From DATAEK01 sp036258055 (GTDB lineage: Bacteria > Acidobacteriota > Vicinamibacteria > Vicinamibacterales > 2-12-FULL-66-21): a stretch of 64,000 nucleotides of DNA. The translations under genes and the position numbers were made by a program. A model generated the notes under the pieces. It worked only from the letters and a program-made list of their open reading frames with translations, made no database searches and was not told where the DNA came from. The stretch lies in contig DATAEK010000009.1 of NCBI GenBank assembly GCA_036258055.1, positions 43,072 to 107,071 of the forward strand. The letters are read 5' to 3'. Below, piece after piece: positions 51,642 to 59,118 of the stretch; the first letter of the stretch is position 1, and every line of letters begins with the position of its first letter.

Positions 51642-52652
51642 ATGGGATACCTGGGATCATTCGCGACGCTGATCCTGATCGGTGGCGCCATCAGCATCCA
51701 CGCGGCTGAGGCGCTCTCGCTTCGCACGGTCCTCGAACGCGCTGGTGCCTACGTCGTCCACTACGGTGATGCGCTGTCGACGGTGGTGGCGAGCGAAGAG
51801 TACGTCCAGCAGATCGTTGCGGCAACGGGTGCAGTCCAGCAGGCACGCGCGTTGCGCTCGGAGATTGCGTTCGTGCGGCTCGCGGATACGTCGGAGTGGC
51901 AGGCGTTTCGCGACGTCATCAGCGTGGACGGTGCGCCGGTTGGACGTGAGCCCGGCCAGCTCGAGCGCCTCCTGCGAGATGCGCCGCGGTCGGTGATCCC
52001 GCAGGCGCGCCTGCTCGCCGCCGAGAGCGCGCGCTACAACCTCGGCCCGCTGCGTCGCGATTTCAACGCACCGACGACCGCGCTGCAGTTCGTGCATCCA
52101 GTCCTTCAGGATCGGTTTCGCTTCGACAAGCAAACCGAAGAAGACGTGGGTGGCGAGCGCGTGTGGGTCGTGCGGTTCCGCGAACGCGGACGCGGTACGC
52201 TCATTCGCACGACGAGCGGCCGCGACGTTCCGGTGGAGGGTCAATTGTGGATTGCGCCCGAGGACGGCCGGATCGTCCGTACGCGCTTCAGCGCGAAGGG
52301 TTTTCTCGCCAACTCGCGCGGTCTCGCGGACATCGACGTCTCGTGGCGCGCTGATGCGAAGCTCGGGCTGTGGGTTCCGGCGACGATGCGCGAACGCTAC
52401 TCAGGTCCGTGGCCGGACGCTTCAGCCGATCCGTGGCCCGACAGTTCAGCCGATCCCCGGTCGATCATCACCGGCACGGCAACCTACACTGACTACCGCC
52501 GGTTCGACGTGGATGTTCGAATCATCCGCGCCCCCTCCGTTGCGTCCTCCTATCGGAGCGGCCGCAAGGCCGCATGCGCCATCTCGATCAACGCCAGCGT
52601 GATCGCGACGACGACGGGCCCGAGGACGAGGCCGAGGACGCCGAAGACTTGA
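51642..52652 (+). CDS. Exported protein of unknown function with 3' end antisense to the next gene
   Basis: A 336-residue protein with signal peptide (LGSFATLILIGGAISIHA). The body is beta-rich: QTEEDVGGERVWVVRFRERG, EGQLWIAPEDGRIVRTRFS and DIDVSWRADAKLGLWVPATMRERY, which look like an outer-membrane-lipoprotein-sorting-like or DUF-type fold. A duplicated 8-residue element PWPDASAD/PWPDSSAD is near residue 260. Real-looking sequence ends around DVRIIRAP; the last 34 codons (52550-52652) are antisense to the coding end of the convergent permease gene, so the original stop may have been lost. Confidence 0.65.
   Translation: MGYLGSFATLILIGGAISIHAAEALSLRTVLERAGAYVVHYGDALSTVVASEEYVQQIVAATGAVQQARALRSEIAFVRLADTSEWQAFRDVISVDGAPVGREPGQLERLLRDAPRSVIPQARLLAAESARYNLGPLRRDFNAPTTALQFVHPVLQDRFRFDKQTEEDVGGERVWVVRFRERGRGTLIRTTSGRDVPVEGQLWIAPEDGRIVRTRFSAKGFLANSRGLADIDVSWRADAKLGLWVPATMRERYSGPWPDASADPWPDSSADPRSIITGTATYTDYRRFDVDVRIIRAPSVASSYRSGRKAACAISINASVIATTTGPRTRPRTPKT
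52407..52454 (+). repeat. 24-bp tandem duplication in a secreted-protein gene
   Basis: Two adjacent 24-base units (52407-52430, 52431-52454) differ at only three bases and encode PWPDASAD and PWPDSSAD. The length is a multiple of three so the frame is kept. It is a local duplication, not related to the intergenic heptad repeats. Confidence 0.7.
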
Positions 52653-53578
52653 AGGCCGCCCAGCACGCCGAAGAAGATCAACAGTTCGTGTAATCGGGCG
52701 CGGTGTCCGACAAGACGAGGAGAGAGGAAGTTGTCGATTGTTCCGATGACCAGCAGTCCCCAGCCCACGAGAATGGCCGCTCGGATGAAGGCGCCAGTGA
52801 GGAGCAGGTACACCGCCGCGGGAGCCCAGACCAGAAACGTTCCGGCCATCGGGATCATCGCCAGGAAGAACATGATGACCCCCCACAGCAGCGGCGAGGG
52901 CAGGCCCAGTATCCAGAAGATGAACGTGCCGAGCGTTCCCTGGACCGCGGCGATCACGAGAACGCCGTAGATCGTTGCGGCGATGACCTCCTGCGTCCGA
53001 GCCGCGATCTCGTGCATCTGACTGCGCTCGAGGGGCATCAGCTCGTACACTTTCTGACGCAGGCGCTCGCCGTCGCGAAAGAGATAGAAGAGCGTGAAGA
53101 CCACGATCACGATCTGTACGATGGCGCCCACGGCGCCGCCGACGACCATGAGTGTGTTGCTCGCGACGACGGCGCCCCATGTCTGCATCCGCTCCGAAAT
53201 GAAGGCCCACGTCGCGTCGCGATCGAAGGCGAGCCGTCCGCGGAAACGCTCGGGGATCCAGTTGGCCATCGGCACCGTGATCTGCGACAGCCTGTCGACG
53301 CCGGCCTGCAGGTTCGTCGTCGCGCCCGCGAGCTCGTGGACGACCGCGACCGAGATGAACGTGACGGGGATCAGGATCAGGACCACGACGAGCAGGGTGG
53401 AGATCGCGGCGGCGGGCGTCGGACGCCCCGTGCGGGTCAGGATGCGACGGTGCATCGGGTAGAAGACGATGGCCAGCACGCCCGCCCAGAGCAGCACGTT
53501 CGAGAACGGCTGCAGCATGAGCCAGCAGACGTACAGCGCCAGGGCCAGGACGATTAGCAGCGTGACGAATCCGGCCAT
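52550..53578 (-). CDS. AI-2E family transporter (YdiK/TqsA-like permease)
   Basis: A 342-residue membrane protein with eight predicted helices and a central soluble stretch. GFVTLLIVLALALYVCWLML starts the family's core; IVFYPMHRRILTRTGR, LSPRLVGHRARLHELLIFFGVLGG and GLVLGPVVVAITLALIEM are typical of the end of AI-2E family exporters and Na+/H+-antiporter-like members. Despite the family name, substrate is uncertain. It ends inside the convergent gene's 3' tail and lies 9 bases from the YjbR-like gene on the same strand. Confidence 0.9.
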   Translation of the reverse strand: MAGFVTLLIVLALALYVCWLMLQPFSNVLLWAGVLAIVFYPMHRRILTRTGRPTPAAAISTLLVVVLILIPVTFISVAVVHELAGATTNLQAGVDRLSQITVPMANWIPERFRGRLAFDRDATWAFISERMQTWGAVVASNTLMVVGGAVGAIVQIVIVVFTLFYLFRDGERLRQKVYELMPLERSQMHEIAARTQEVIAATIYGVLVIAAVQGTLGTFIFWILGLPSPLLWGVIMFFLAMIPMAGTFLVWAPAAVYLLLTGAFIRAAILVGWGLLVIGTIDNFLSPRLVGHRARLHELLIFFGVLGGLQVFGVLGLVLGPVVVAITLALIEMAHAALRPLR

Positions 53579-53587
53579 GCGTCCCCG

Positions 53588-53962
53588 CTACTTCGTCCGG
53601 GCGCCCGCGCGGCGCTTCTCTATGAGCTCGCGTTGTTTCTTCGGCAGCTTCTCGAAGACCAAATCGTAGGCCAGCCGCAACCGGGACTTCAGCTCTCGAT
53701 CGTCCAGGGTGTCGAATCGTTCGAGCGCGACCCACTTCGCGCGCGCGAGATACGGCGCAGGAGCCGCCCCGTCCTGTTCGAGTAATTCTGCGAATCCCTC
53801 GTCAGAGCACTTGAACGACAGCATGTACGGCGCGGCCGGATTGGTCGCGGCCACGGCAAACATCTTCCCGCCGACTTTGAAGACGAGGTCGTCGCCCCAC
53901 TGAATCTGCTCGGTGGCGCCAGGAAAGCTCATGCAGCACGCACGGAGCCGCTCGAGGTTCAT
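53588..53962 (-). CDS. MmcQ/YjbR family DNA-binding-like protein
   Basis: A 124-residue protein of the YjbR fold: ERLRACCMSFPGATEQIQWG, then LVFKVGGKMFAVAATNP, ARAKWVALERFD and SRLRLAYDLVFEKLPKKQ. Those are the conserved helix and strand positions of the family. The fold resembles a helix-plus-beta nucleic-acid or protein-binding domain, but function is unknown. It is 9 bases before the AI-2E transporter gene, so the two may be co-transcribed. Confidence 0.85.
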   Translation of the reverse strand: MNLERLRACCMSFPGATEQIQWGDDLVFKVGGKMFAVAATNPAAPYMLSFKCSDEGFAELLEQDGAAPAPYLARAKWVALERFDTLDDRELKSRLRLAYDLVFEKLPKKQRELIEKRRAGARTK

Positions 53963-53997
53963 GGCGAGAGGGTATCAGATGGGCATCGATCCACATT

Positions 53998-54060
53998 TCC
54001 CATTTCCCATGGCCCATGTCGTCCGATGGCCCATGTCCCATGGCCCATGTCCCATTTATC
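53998..54060. repeat. Heptad-repeat array of the ATGKCCC / TCCCATT type
   Basis: Nine 7-base units in succession: TCCCATT, TCCCATG, GCCCATG, TCGTCCG (odd unit), ATGGCCC, ATGTCCC, ATGGCCC, ATGTCCC and ATTTATC. The phase stays constant across the odd unit. It lies in the gap between the YjbR-like gene and a gene fragment. The motif is different from the CGCTGTC heptads at 30467, but period and style are the same. Confidence 0.8.
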
Positions 54061-54070
54061 ATCCGGGCCA

Positions 54071-54352
54071 TCAAGAATCACCACCCGGCCCCCGGCCCTC
54101 CCACCACTTCAGCACGCGCATCGCGCGAAGTGTATTCCAGCGGCTCGCCGAGCCCACCCGTTCAAGCTGGAAATACGTTCGGCCCTTGTAGGCATGGTGA
54201 AGCAGCCAACGGCCGTCCGCCTGGCGTGTACAACGGACGATGTCGATGGGGCGCTCGTCGTCGTGCTCGAAGTACGAGAGCAGCGAGAGGACCATCCCCG
54301 TGACGCACGTCTCGCTGGTGCCGGTCCATTTTGCCCAGTCGCCGTTACTTCC
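54071..54352 (-). pseudogene. Remnant of a squalene/prenyltransferase-repeat (terpene cyclase-like) gene
   Basis: The minus frame between 54352 and 54071 reads GSNGDWAKWTGTSE, then TCVTGMVLSLLSYF, which is the typical repeat wording of squalene cyclase/prenyltransferase-like proteins. It jumps to ADGRWLLHHAYKGRTYFQLE and SRWNTLRAMRVLKWWEGR, typical of the C-terminus of such proteins in this type of organism. The N-terminal bulk is missing and the middle seems deleted between LLSYFEHDD and TRQADGRW. Upstream codons are nonsense and end in a stop. So this is a decayed gene fragment, with a heptad-repeat array at its end. Confidence 0.6.
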
Positions 54353-54434
54353 GAGCGGTCGGCGCGCCGAGAGATCCGCGACTCTCGGACGCTTGCAAGC
54401 TGGCTGCGGCGGAAAAGGCTAAGAGCTGCGACCG

Positions 54435-54839
54435 TCAGCCCCTCGGCGCCACGCGAGACAGGATCGCGGCGGCCACAAACGCAGCGAGAAATGCCGGCAC
54501 AGCGGTGAAAACCGGCCACGCAACGAGGGCGAGGAGCCACAGAGGCCGGATCGATGACGTGACCGACAGGGAGTGCAGCGCGCCTGCGACTGCAAGCCCG
54601 AAAGCGCCCAGGGCGACAGCCAGCGCTGTGTGCAGTGCGAGGACGCCGGGCGAAGAGCGCAGGCGAACGTGCTCGTATCCAATGTGCGCCGCGAATGTAA
54701 CACCGCTGACGACCCAGGCGGCCAGCCGCCAGGCACGCGCGTGATCGATCGGCAGGGCGAACAGTCTGCCGATGATCAGATACGCGACGCCGACGAGCAG
54801 CGCCGCGCGAATCCAGGTTTGAGGACGTGATGTGTCCAC
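54435..54839 (-). CDS. Small membrane protein of unknown function
   Basis: A 134-residue protein from GTG 54839 with four hydrophobic segments (about 11-30, 40-55, 66-86, 96-125). No family recognised. HIGYEHVRLRSSPGVLALHT between helices 2 and 3 is the only notable loop. The neighbouring pseudogene and unknown secreted protein provide no hint. Confidence 0.55.
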   Translation of the reverse strand: MDTSRPQTWIRAALLVGVAYLIIGRLFALPIDHARAWRLAAWVVSGVTFAAHIGYEHVRLRSSPGVLALHTALAVALGAFGLAVAGALHSLSVTSSIRPLWLLALVAWPVFTAVPAFLAAFVAAAILSRVAPRG

Positions 54840-54881
54840 GTGTCGTGACCCGGCGCCAGCTCGAGGCGCGCAGCGGAGACA

Positions 54882-55475
54882 TCATCGCACGAGCGCGCGA
54901 GCGGTCGTCTGCAGGGACGATGGCATGCCGGGCGGCCGGGAAAGCGCTGTCCGTCCGAACCGGATCCAGGCCATCAGCCCTCGCTTTTCCTTTCCGAGGA
55001 CAGGCGACAGCCGCACGTAGCGTGTGGGCCCAAGCGGATTTCCGCGCGTCTCGTGCAGGGCGTCGATCCGTGCACCGAGAGCAGCGCCGATCCCCGCGCC
55101 CAGTACGCCAAACGTCAGTGGCACATTGAAGCCGGCGCACTCGGAGCAGTCAGCGATCGCCGTGCCGCTCACGGCGCCCGCAATGGCGCCGAGGCCAGCG
55201 CCGATGATGACGCCGTTCCACAGCGAATCTCGTCGACGTGGTTGGCTCGGGGTCTGTCCCGATGCCGCGGTCAAGGCTGCGAGGGTTTCGCTCGTCGGAT
55301 GCCTCAGCATCGAGACCGTGCTCGCCGCGTCGTTCGCGGACCGCTCCGTGGTATCGAGCGCGTCGCTCGCGCGGGTCCGATGAATATGTCCTGACGGCTC
55401 GACGACGGTCTGGGATTCCGCAATCACAGGCAGGATGGCAAGCGTGAAGACCGTTGGTGCAATGAACCTGAGCAT
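54882..55475 (-). CDS. Exported glycine-zipper protein of unknown function
   Basis: A 197-residue protein with signal peptide (LRFIAPTVFTLAILPVIA). The middle has a double glycine-zipper segment: NGVIIGAGLGAIAGAVSGTAI and GVLGAGIGAALGARID, which may insert in the membrane. A cysteine pair (DCSECAG) sits between the two zippers. Such proteins are common, usually of unknown role in envelope. It starts 51 bases after the TIR-like gene's stop on the same strand. Confidence 0.65.
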   Translation of the reverse strand: MLRFIAPTVFTLAILPVIAESQTVVEPSGHIHRTRASDALDTTERSANDAASTVSMLRHPTSETLAALTAASGQTPSQPRRRDSLWNGVIIGAGLGAIAGAVSGTAIADCSECAGFNVPLTFGVLGAGIGAALGARIDALHETRGNPLGPTRYVRLSPVLGKEKRGLMAWIRFGRTALSRPPGMPSSLQTTARALVR

Positions 55476-55525
55476 GAAAGCGGTCCTTCCTCACACCGGA
55501 ATGCGTCAGGTGTGGCGGAATCGGC

Positions 55526-56281
55526 TCATTGACTTCTGTCGTTCAATCTCGCCGCCCATTGCCGGCCGAGGTCAGTCAGTTCGACGACACGGGCAATGTC
55601 ATGCGTGCCCTCGGACGTGAGCTCTCCAATGTGTCGGTCACCGTGCTTTCGAATCAATCCCATTGAACGGAGATGTCGCAGCTCCGCACGGAGCATGCCG
55701 CCACCCTTGTAGCCCTTCGTTTTTCCGGCTGCGATGTTGAGCAGGTGCTTCTGTTCCGGTTCCGGAATCAAAACCGACAGCATCAACCCGATGTCCTGCA
55801 CGTTCGGACTCGACGGGTTGCGCAAGGCCGTGTGCTTGCGGATCGCCATCCGGATGTCGTGGCACGCTGGCCCCAGCGCCGCCTGCAGCCTGTCGGGCCG
55901 GGAAGGCGGTTGGAATGTCGCCGTGCTGATGCCGACCAGGTCACTGGGCAGGTGAACATCCGGCGGCCCTTTGGGCACCAGCATGAAGCTGCGATCCCGG
56001 CCAAGACGCCCGATGAAGAGACCAAGTTCAAAAACAACATTGTCTCTCGCGGTGAGCATCTCGACGCCCCGGATCTTCGACAGATCGTCTGGACCGAGGA
56101 TGAACAACCCGAATTCCGTGTCGTCGAGAGCCTCCAGCAGCGACTCGAGGTAGGACCTGGTCAGCTCGAAGATGCCCTGCGTCCAGACCACGACCTCGGC
56201 CACATCTTCGAGGTTCTTTTGTGCTGCGTACGCGACGTCGAGACTCTCGGTCGACGATCCAACGAAGAGGACGGGCTTCAT
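55526..56281 (-). CDS. TIR-like (Cap12-type) nucleotide-binding protein with C-terminal winged-helix-like domain
   Basis: A 251-residue protein from ATG 56281. Residues 1-125 match the predicted nucleotide-binding TIR-like domain (PF10137 type): VLFVGSSTESLDVAYAAQKN, then VVWTQGIFELTRSYLESLLE and RDNVVFELGLFIGRLGR, with E85 as the likely catalytic Glu of NAD-cleaving TIR folds. The C-terminal 90 residues (about 160-250) look like a winged helix (HLRSMGLIRKHGDRHIGEL). TIR-like domains act as NADase effectors in anti-phage systems such as CBASS and Pycsar, but there is no cyclase here, and a DNA-binding-like tail is unusual. The upstream methyltransferase-VOC gene ends 34 bases before. Confidence 0.78.
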   Translation of the reverse strand: MKPVLFVGSSTESLDVAYAAQKNLEDVAEVVVWTQGIFELTRSYLESLLEALDDTEFGLFILGPDDLSKIRGVEMLTARDNVVFELGLFIGRLGRDRSFMLVPKGPPDVHLPSDLVGISTATFQPPSRPDRLQAALGPACHDIRMAIRKHTALRNPSSPNVQDIGLMLSVLIPEPEQKHLLNIAAGKTKGYKGGGMLRAELRHLRSMGLIRKHGDRHIGELTSEGTHDIARVVELTDLGRQWAARLNDRSQ

Positions 56282-56315
56282 CGACAAACCTCTCGATGCG
56301 AGTCGCCGCCGGCAG

Positions 56316-57476
56316 TCACGTGTTCCTGGCTGGCGTCGCACCCCACTTTTCCAGTGCGACATCCTCGATCGACTCGGAGAACGTCCACCGGTGTCCTCCA
56401 GGATCCTCCACCGTGTATTGCCGCTCCCCGAATGGCATGTTTGCCGGTGACTTCAAAATGCGGGCCCCGCATTGCCGGGTGTGCTCGAAGTGCTCGTCGA
56501 CACTGCTGACATGCACGGTCACGTATTGGGTAACCTCGTTGGGGCGTGGGGATCGAAACTCACCACCCTGAAGGCCAAGCATCACGGCCCCGTCGCCGAT
56601 GTCGAGCTGCGAATGGGTGACCCGGCCACCAGGCGCCCCGGCGCGGAGGCGTTCTTTGAAACCGAAGGTGTTGCAGAGCCAGTCGATCGCTTTGCTCACG
56701 TCTTCATAAACAAGGACGGGCACGACGGTGGCTCTCGGTGCCGAGCGGTTGACAATCATGGCTTCCTCCGTCCTCGAGATCGTGGCGACGCCAGTCAACA
56801 GTTCACGTTCATGCTGGTTTTTTGTAGCCGCCACGCAGATCCAACCCTTGCTGCGCTCCTCGAACACCTCAATCGCCGAATAACCGGCCCGCTCGAACAG
56901 CTGGCGATGCTCCTCGGCAGTCAAGTACGCGGCTCTGAGCGCTTTCATCACCACTCCGTAGACGATGTCGTATCGGCTGCCTTTGTAGGCCTCGGCGATC
57001 ATGAGAAGCTTACCGCCTGGCTTCAGGACTCGCAGGATTTCACACATGTCCGCCGTCAGGTCGGGCCAGTAGTAGTGGGTCTCTACGGCGGTGACGAGAT
57101 CGAACATGCCGTCGGGAAACGGCAACTGCGAGACAGACGCACGCTGGATCTCGACGCGGCCGGCCTGAATCGCCTGCCTGTTCGCGCTGCGTGAGGTCCT
57201 GACACTGGCCTCGGAATAGTCGATTCCGCAGACCTTGCCGTCGGTCGCGATCGTTGCCAGCTTCTGAACCGTCCTGCCTCCACCGCACCCGACATCCAAC
57301 GCGGTGTCGCGTTTTCCGATGACGACATGGGTCAACCCCCAGCCGGTCAGACTGGAATGACTTCGGTTCATCGACCAGGCGAAGAATCTGCCCGGCCATC
57401 CCATGGGCTTGCGGCACTGCGCCAGCACCACGCTGACCCCGACGATCGTCAGAACGACGCTCGCGATGTGTGACAT
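56316..57476 (-). CDS. Fusion of SAM-dependent methyltransferase and VOC (glyoxalase-like) domain
   Basis: A 386-residue protein. A hydrophobic start (about 4-20) precedes a class I methyltransferase: motif I ALDVGCGGGRTVQKL (D61), then GIDYSEASVRTS, FDLVTAVETHYYWPDL and VLKPGGKLLMI. After a short linker (about 225-240) the last 148 residues are a VOC domain: VVPVLVYEDVSKAIDWLCNT, GFKERLRAG, then YTVEDPGGHRWTFSE. The Met that starts the VOC portion (ATG 56759-56757) has GGAGGAA 4 bases upstream on the minus strand, so an independent VOC protein may also be made. Substrates unknown. Confidence 0.83.
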   Translation of the reverse strand: MSHIASVVLTIVGVSVVLAQCRKPMGWPGRFFAWSMNRSHSSLTGWGLTHVVIGKRDTALDVGCGGGRTVQKLATIATDGKVCGIDYSEASVRTSRSANRQAIQAGRVEIQRASVSQLPFPDGMFDLVTAVETHYYWPDLTADMCEILRVLKPGGKLLMIAEAYKGSRYDIVYGVVMKALRAAYLTAEEHRQLFERAGYSAIEVFEERSKGWICVAATKNQHERELLTGVATISRTEEAMIVNRSAPRATVVPVLVYEDVSKAIDWLCNTFGFKERLRAGAPGGRVTHSQLDIGDGAVMLGLQGGEFRSPRPNEVTQYVTVHVSSVDEHFEHTRQCGARILKSPANMPFGERQYTVEDPGGHRWTFSESIEDVALEKWGATPARNT

Positions 57477-57529
57477 GTTCAGTCCTCGAGGATTCGAGGC
57501 GTGGCCTGCGCGAAACGCAAAGACGGATC

Positions 57530-58270
57530 CTATCCCCGTCGAACGTCGATATCGCCAACAATCAAGACCGACTCGAGTTGGCTGGCGGATGCCAGCACCA
57601 CGCCGTTGCCGTCCACGATCGCCGATGATCCATAAGACATCAGACCTCCCGCCCGGCCGGCGACATCGGCACGAATCACCGACACGCCGTTTTCGATCGC
57701 TCGCGTGACATCACAGTGGCGCGCCTCATCGACCACGCCCGCTCCGCCCTTTGACGGAGGCAAACCGTTGTTGGTTGGTACGAACAACGCAGTCGCTCCC
57801 TTCTCGGCCATGATTCGAGCAGGCTCGCGGAAGGTGGAGTCGCGGCAGATGAGGATGCCGAAGGTCAGGCCACCGACGGTGAACACCGGCGTCTCGGTGC
57901 CAGGTTCGTAGATCGAACTGTGGATCGCCGGGTGCCGCTTGCGATAAAGACCCGCCACGACGGCCTTGTGAAGAATTGCCGCCGAGTTGAACAGGCGCCC
58001 GCCTGGGCCCAGTTCTGTGAACCCAAGAATGGTCGTGACCTTGTTGCTGGCAAGCGGACCGAGTACAGCTTGAAGCTGACCCCTCTGCACCTCGATCGCG
58101 AAATCTGCGGGCCGGATCGCACAGTCCGCCAGGCCACCCAGTACGGCTTCCGGGCAGCAGAGGATTTCCACTCCAGCCGACTCGCATGCCCTCACCTGAT
58201 CGCGAATCAGACCGATGGCTTCCATCGAGCCGCTTGGCAGGAGCGGCGCCTGGTACGCAGCAACCTTCAC
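57530..58270 (-). CDS. Carbon-nitrogen hydrolase (nitrilase superfamily)
   Basis: A 246-residue amidase with the nitrilase catalytic triad: E41 in PEAVLGG, K111 in YRKRHP and C142 in LICRDSTFREPAR. Small size and no extra domain. Reaction: hydrolysis of an amide or nitrile bond or related N-acyl transfer; substrate unknown. Its start overlaps the stop of the AlkD-like gene (ATGA, 58267-58270), so the two are co-translated. Next downstream is the methyltransferase fusion (53 bases). Confidence 0.92.
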   Translation of the reverse strand: MKVAAYQAPLLPSGSMEAIGLIRDQVRACESAGVEILCCPEAVLGGLADCAIRPADFAIEVQRGQLQAVLGPLASNKVTTILGFTELGPGGRLFNSAAILHKAVVAGLYRKRHPAIHSSIYEPGTETPVFTVGGLTFGILICRDSTFREPARIMAEKGATALFVPTNNGLPPSKGGAGVVDEARHCDVTRAIENGVSVIRADVAGRAGGLMSYGSSAIVDGNGVVLASASQLESVLIVGDIDVRRG

Positions 58271-59052
58271 GACGCTGCGTGCGGCACACGTCGTTTCGCC
58301 GCAAGCCGCCGGGTGACGGCCGCGCTGGTGAGTTCCCTGAGCGCGTCCTTTCCCACCCAGCGCGCCGCATCCTGACTGGACTCCGAGAGTCGCCGCGCCA
58401 CGTCGACCGCGGCGGCGTGGAGCACGGAATTGCGTTTTCCAATCGCGCGCAGGGCCATGTTCACGGCTTTCTTGACGAAGTGACGTTCGTCGGTCGCGCC
58501 ACCTTCGACCAGCAGCAGGCCGCGGCGGAAGGCGTCGTCACCGGCGCTCTTGTCGTGCACGGTGAGACCCCAGAGAAGCGCGAAGGCGGCTCGCTTGATG
58601 AACTCCTCGCGCCGGCTCGACCACTGCTCGACCTTGCGCCACGCGTGAGTCGTGCGGTCGAAGAGAACGAAGCAGACGGTATCGCACACGCCCCAGTTGT
58701 CGAAGTCGCGGCACCAGCGGTCCATCTGCGCAGCCGTGACGCGTGCCGGATCGTCCACGTACGAGGCGAGCAGGCGGGCCTCGTACCAGCCGGTGTTCCA
58801 GAGCGCGTCGGCAAGGTCGTGACTTCGTCCGAGGCGCTTCGCCAGCACCTGGATGTTGCTCACCGACACACCGAACGCCCTGTCAGACGGGATGGCGTAG
58901 CGTGCCATTCCGTCACGCGTGGCCTTGGTGCCATGGCCTTTCAGCCAGTCGACCGCGTCTCGGGTCTGTTCCTCGACCGGGCGTGTGCGCTCGCGGTTCG
59001 ACGAGCTGCGGACCTGCGCGCTCGTGCGGGGCTTTCGTGTGACGCTCTTCAT
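58267..59052 (-). CDS. AlkD-like DNA alkylation repair protein (HEAT-like fold)
   Basis: A 261-residue protein of the DNA alkylation repair family: AVDWLKGHGTKATRDGMARY, IQVLAKRLGRSHDLADALWN, EARLLASYVDDPARVTAAQM, then WCRDFDNWGVCDTVC and FVKKAVNMALRAIGKR. AlkD removes positively charged alkylated bases (N3-methyladenine, N7-methylguanine) without base flipping. Basic N-terminal extension (KSVTRKPRTSAQVRSSSNRE). First gene in a string with nitrilase, methyltransferase-VOC and TIR-like genes. Confidence 0.9.
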   Translation of the reverse strand: MKSVTRKPRTSAQVRSSSNRERTRPVEEQTRDAVDWLKGHGTKATRDGMARYAIPSDRAFGVSVSNIQVLAKRLGRSHDLADALWNTGWYEARLLASYVDDPARVTAAQMDRWCRDFDNWGVCDTVCFVLFDRTTHAWRKVEQWSSRREEFIKRAAFALLWGLTVHDKSAGDDAFRRGLLLVEGGATDERHFVKKAVNMALRAIGKRNSVLHAAAVDVARRLSESSQDAARWVGKDALRELTSAAVTRRLAAKRRVPHAAS

Positions 59053-59118
59053 CAGTTGGTCAAGCGCTCCTGCGTGGGGCGTCTATCGGTCGCGCCGTTC
59101 CTTTCCGATAATCCGATC

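Noticed and set aside
52550..53578. Autoinducer-2 exporter
   Set aside because: The family name is AI-2E, but most members have other or unknown substrates and no quorum-sensing genes are nearby.
55526..56281. CBASS, Pycsar or Thoeris system
   Set aside because: A TIR-like domain alone is not enough; no cyclase or ThsA-type gene is within the window.
58186..59118. Long upstream extension of the zinc-ribbon gene
   Set aside because: That part of the frame is antisense to the AlkD-like gene and has shadow-like composition; cysteine motifs start only after GTG 59119.
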